The notes under the pieces were generated by a model. That model worked only from the letters and a program-made list of their open reading frames with translations, searched no databases and was not told the origin of the DNA. A stretch of DNA of 13,714 nucleotides from JANQUM01 sp047630355 (lineage in GTDB: Bacteria > Bacteroidota > Bacteroidia > Cytophagales > Spirosomataceae), in the NCBI GenBank assembly GCA_047630355.1, contig JBLHXN010000089.1, positions 1-13,714 of the forward strand, read 5' to 3'. Both the position numbers and the translations under genes were made by a program. Of this stretch, positions 13,705-13,714 are shown piece after piece (position 1 is the stretch's first letter; each line of letters opens with the position of its first letter).

Positions 13705-13714
13705 ATGACTTCAA
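13705..13714 (+). CDS. First codons of a gene running off the window
   Basis: ATG ACT TCA (Met-Thr-Ser) then the window ends. A fully matching -7 promoter element sits 33 bases upstream and the strand agrees with trmD, so this is plausibly the start of the next gene. rplS follows trmD in many genomes, but three codons cannot identify it. Low certainty. Confidence 0.3.

Noticed and set aside
1..13714. Mobile elements, CRISPR arrays, toxin-antitoxin or defence genes, and tRNA genes
   Set aside because: No transposase or integrase motifs, no regularly spaced direct repeats, and no tRNA cloverleaf-like segment were seen on either strand.

Overview
The window looks like ordinary chromosomal DNA from a member of the Bacteroidota, probably a Cytophagales-type organism. 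The phylum is inferred from several signs: a class A RNase P RNA with long bacterial core signatures; an S16 protein with the long Ala/Glu tail I associate with this phylum; Bacteroidota family proteins (DUF4403, DUF2490, a Gre-like factor); almost no Shine-Dalgarno sites; and promoters of the TTTG-N20-TAnnTTTG type before rpsP and, less perfectly, before rnpB and ligA. I see no phage, insertion sequence, CRISPR array, toxin-antitoxin pair or defence island.

Layout. Positions 1-2071 lie on the minus strand: the 5' end of the DNA ligase gene ligA (cut by the window edge), then a two-gene operon in which an M-type lipoprotein aminopeptidase (PF10023-like) is transcribed first and a DUF3108 exported protein follows 2 bases later. 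Divergent to this, 2128-3046 is a decayed gene for a Tat-exported TIM-barrel sugar phosphate isomerase/epimerase-like protein with two amber codons and three frameshifts. An intact phosphohexomutase (3139-4899) follows, then a small lipoprotein with a strong terminator, a DUF4403 lipoprotein, a short GreA/GreB-like factor that keeps the acidic coiled-coil tip, and rnpB.

Downstream of rnpB are two abutting genes for exported proteins: an unrecognised one and a DUF2490 predicted outer-membrane barrel. They converge, with a 2-base gap, on a large membrane-anchored protein of unknown family on the minus strand (9682-11445). Divergent to that is the translation/tRNA-modification cluster rpsP - rimM - trmD. 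A perfect-looking intrinsic terminator sits between rpsP and rimM, while rimM and trmD overlap by 14 bases. The last bases hold a promoter and the first codons of another gene.

How the genes relate. rpsP, rimM and trmD serve ribosome assembly and tRNA m1G37 methylation; rnpB and the Gre-like gene serve RNA processing and transcription; most of the remainder are envelope proteins of unknown role. I found no convincing new multi-gene system. The items most worth a second look are the fresh pseudogene, the unrecognised 587-residue protein, the Gre-like factor, and the terminator that splits the rpsP operon.
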